A DNA stretch of 5,227 nucleotides from an uncultured Nitrosopumilaceae archaeon (GTDB taxonomy: Archaea; Thermoproteota; Nitrososphaeria; Nitrososphaerales; Nitrosopumilaceae): NCBI GenBank assembly GCA_937875805.1, contig CALFHG010000325.1:1-5227 (forward strand), in the 5' to 3' direction. The position numbers were made by a program, and so were the translations under genes. Numbering within the stretch: the stretch's first letter is position 1; the number at the start of each line of letters is the position of its first letter. Under the pieces are notes generated by a model. The model searched no databases and was not told where the DNA came from. It saw only the letters and a program-made list of their open reading frames with translations. Below are positions 4,850 to 5,227 of this stretch, piece by piece.

Positions 4850-5227
4850 CTATCCGTATGATTCGTATTTGACTTCAAAACTTCCATCTTCACGTTTATC
4901 ATGTTCAGTGATGAATCCTTTTGGTTTCAAAAAGTCCATTACACCATCAATAGTTCCTTGCCAACCACAAACATAGAACATTGTATTTTCTTTAGTAATT
5001 TTATCTCCAATTAATTCTTCTAATGGTGAAAGTCCGCTATCTCTTGGTCTTAGAAATGTTTCAACTCTGCCAACTTGACCTGACCATGATCTGTTAAACC
5101 ATTCTTGAGGTCTACTGATTGCACCTCTGTATCTAAAATTCCATTCATCTTTACCTTTAGCAATACTCTCATTTTCAAGATTAGTTAGCAAATCCTTGTA
5201 ACTTAATTCATCAACATAACTTGCGCC
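4850..5227 (-). CDS. Ferredoxin/flavodoxin-NADP(+) reductase-like flavoprotein, C-terminal part (5' end outside window)
   Basis: These are the last 125 residues of an FAD-dependent oxidoreductase. The frame is open to the window edge (GASYVDELSYKDLL at the first visible residues), so the internal TTG at 5191 is not the start. The segment is the NAD(P)H-binding half of the FNR fold. GASYVDELSYKDLL matches the stretch after the nucleotide-binding loop, YRGAISRP matches the usual strand before the second cofactor-contacting loop, and FYVCGWQGTIDGVMDFLKPKGF matches the C-terminal YxCG-xxxM-x-D-x-V motif, with Trp-Gln in place of the more common Asn-Pro after Cys-Gly. The protein ends EVKYESYG, with a near-terminal aromatic residue that could stack on the flavin. 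Such enzymes pass electrons between NADPH and ferredoxin or flavodoxin. The FAD domain lies beyond the window, so the electron partner and cofactor preference cannot be judged. Confidence 0.78.
   Translation of the reverse strand, partial: GASYVDELSYKDLLTNLENESIAKGKDEWNFRYRGAISRPQEWFNRSWSGQVGRVETFLRPRDSGLSPLEELIGDKITKENTMFYVCGWQGTIDGVMDFLKPKGFITEHDKREDGSFEVKYESYG

Overview
The window looks like a stretch of an AT-rich, Nitrosopumilus-like ammonia-oxidising archaeon (Nitrososphaerota/Thaumarchaeota). This rests on recall of protein families, not on a search. The supporting signs are archaeal-type proteins (the C-terminus of a Hel308 helicase and a GPT-family sugar-phosphate transferase), frequent TTG starts, Lys/Ile/Asn-rich proteins, A/T-rich third codon positions, and almost no intergenic space. 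Nine protein genes fill nearly all of it. I see no tRNA, rRNA, CRISPR array, transposon or long repeat, and the largest non-coding gap is about 50 bases.

Positions 1-1562 (plus strand) carry three abutting genes: the 3' end of the Hel308-type DNA repair helicase, a polytopic UDP-sugar:polyprenyl-phosphate sugar-1-phosphate transferase (the MraY/WecA/GPT family, which starts lipid-linked glycan synthesis), and a 76-residue protein with two membrane spans. The last two overlap by 4 bases and both start at TTG.

Positions 1559-4159 (minus strand) carry four tightly packed genes. In order of transcription they are a branched-chain aminotransferase (ilvE), a Gfo/Idh/MocA sugar dehydrogenase, a small Trm112/UPF0434-like zinc-ribbon protein, and a left-handed beta-helix N-acetyltransferase. 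The dehydrogenase and acetyltransferase resemble the first and last enzymes of the route that converts a UDP-GlcNAc-type sugar into a 3-acetamido sugar (WbpB/WbpD in Pseudomonas, MMP0352/MMP0350 in Methanococcus). The middle DegT-type aminotransferase is not present here. The plus-strand transferase converging on this cluster makes the region look like a small surface-glycan or N-glycan precursor locus. The plus and minus transcription units meet tail to tail and share the bases of their stop codons.

Positions 4195-5227 (minus strand) carry a stand-alone cytidylyltransferase-fold nucleotidyltransferase of unknown substrate and the C-terminal part of a ferredoxin/flavodoxin-NADP reductase-like flavoprotein that runs off the window. 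Their link to the downstream cluster is unclear, because short A/T-rich gaps with candidate promoters separate them.
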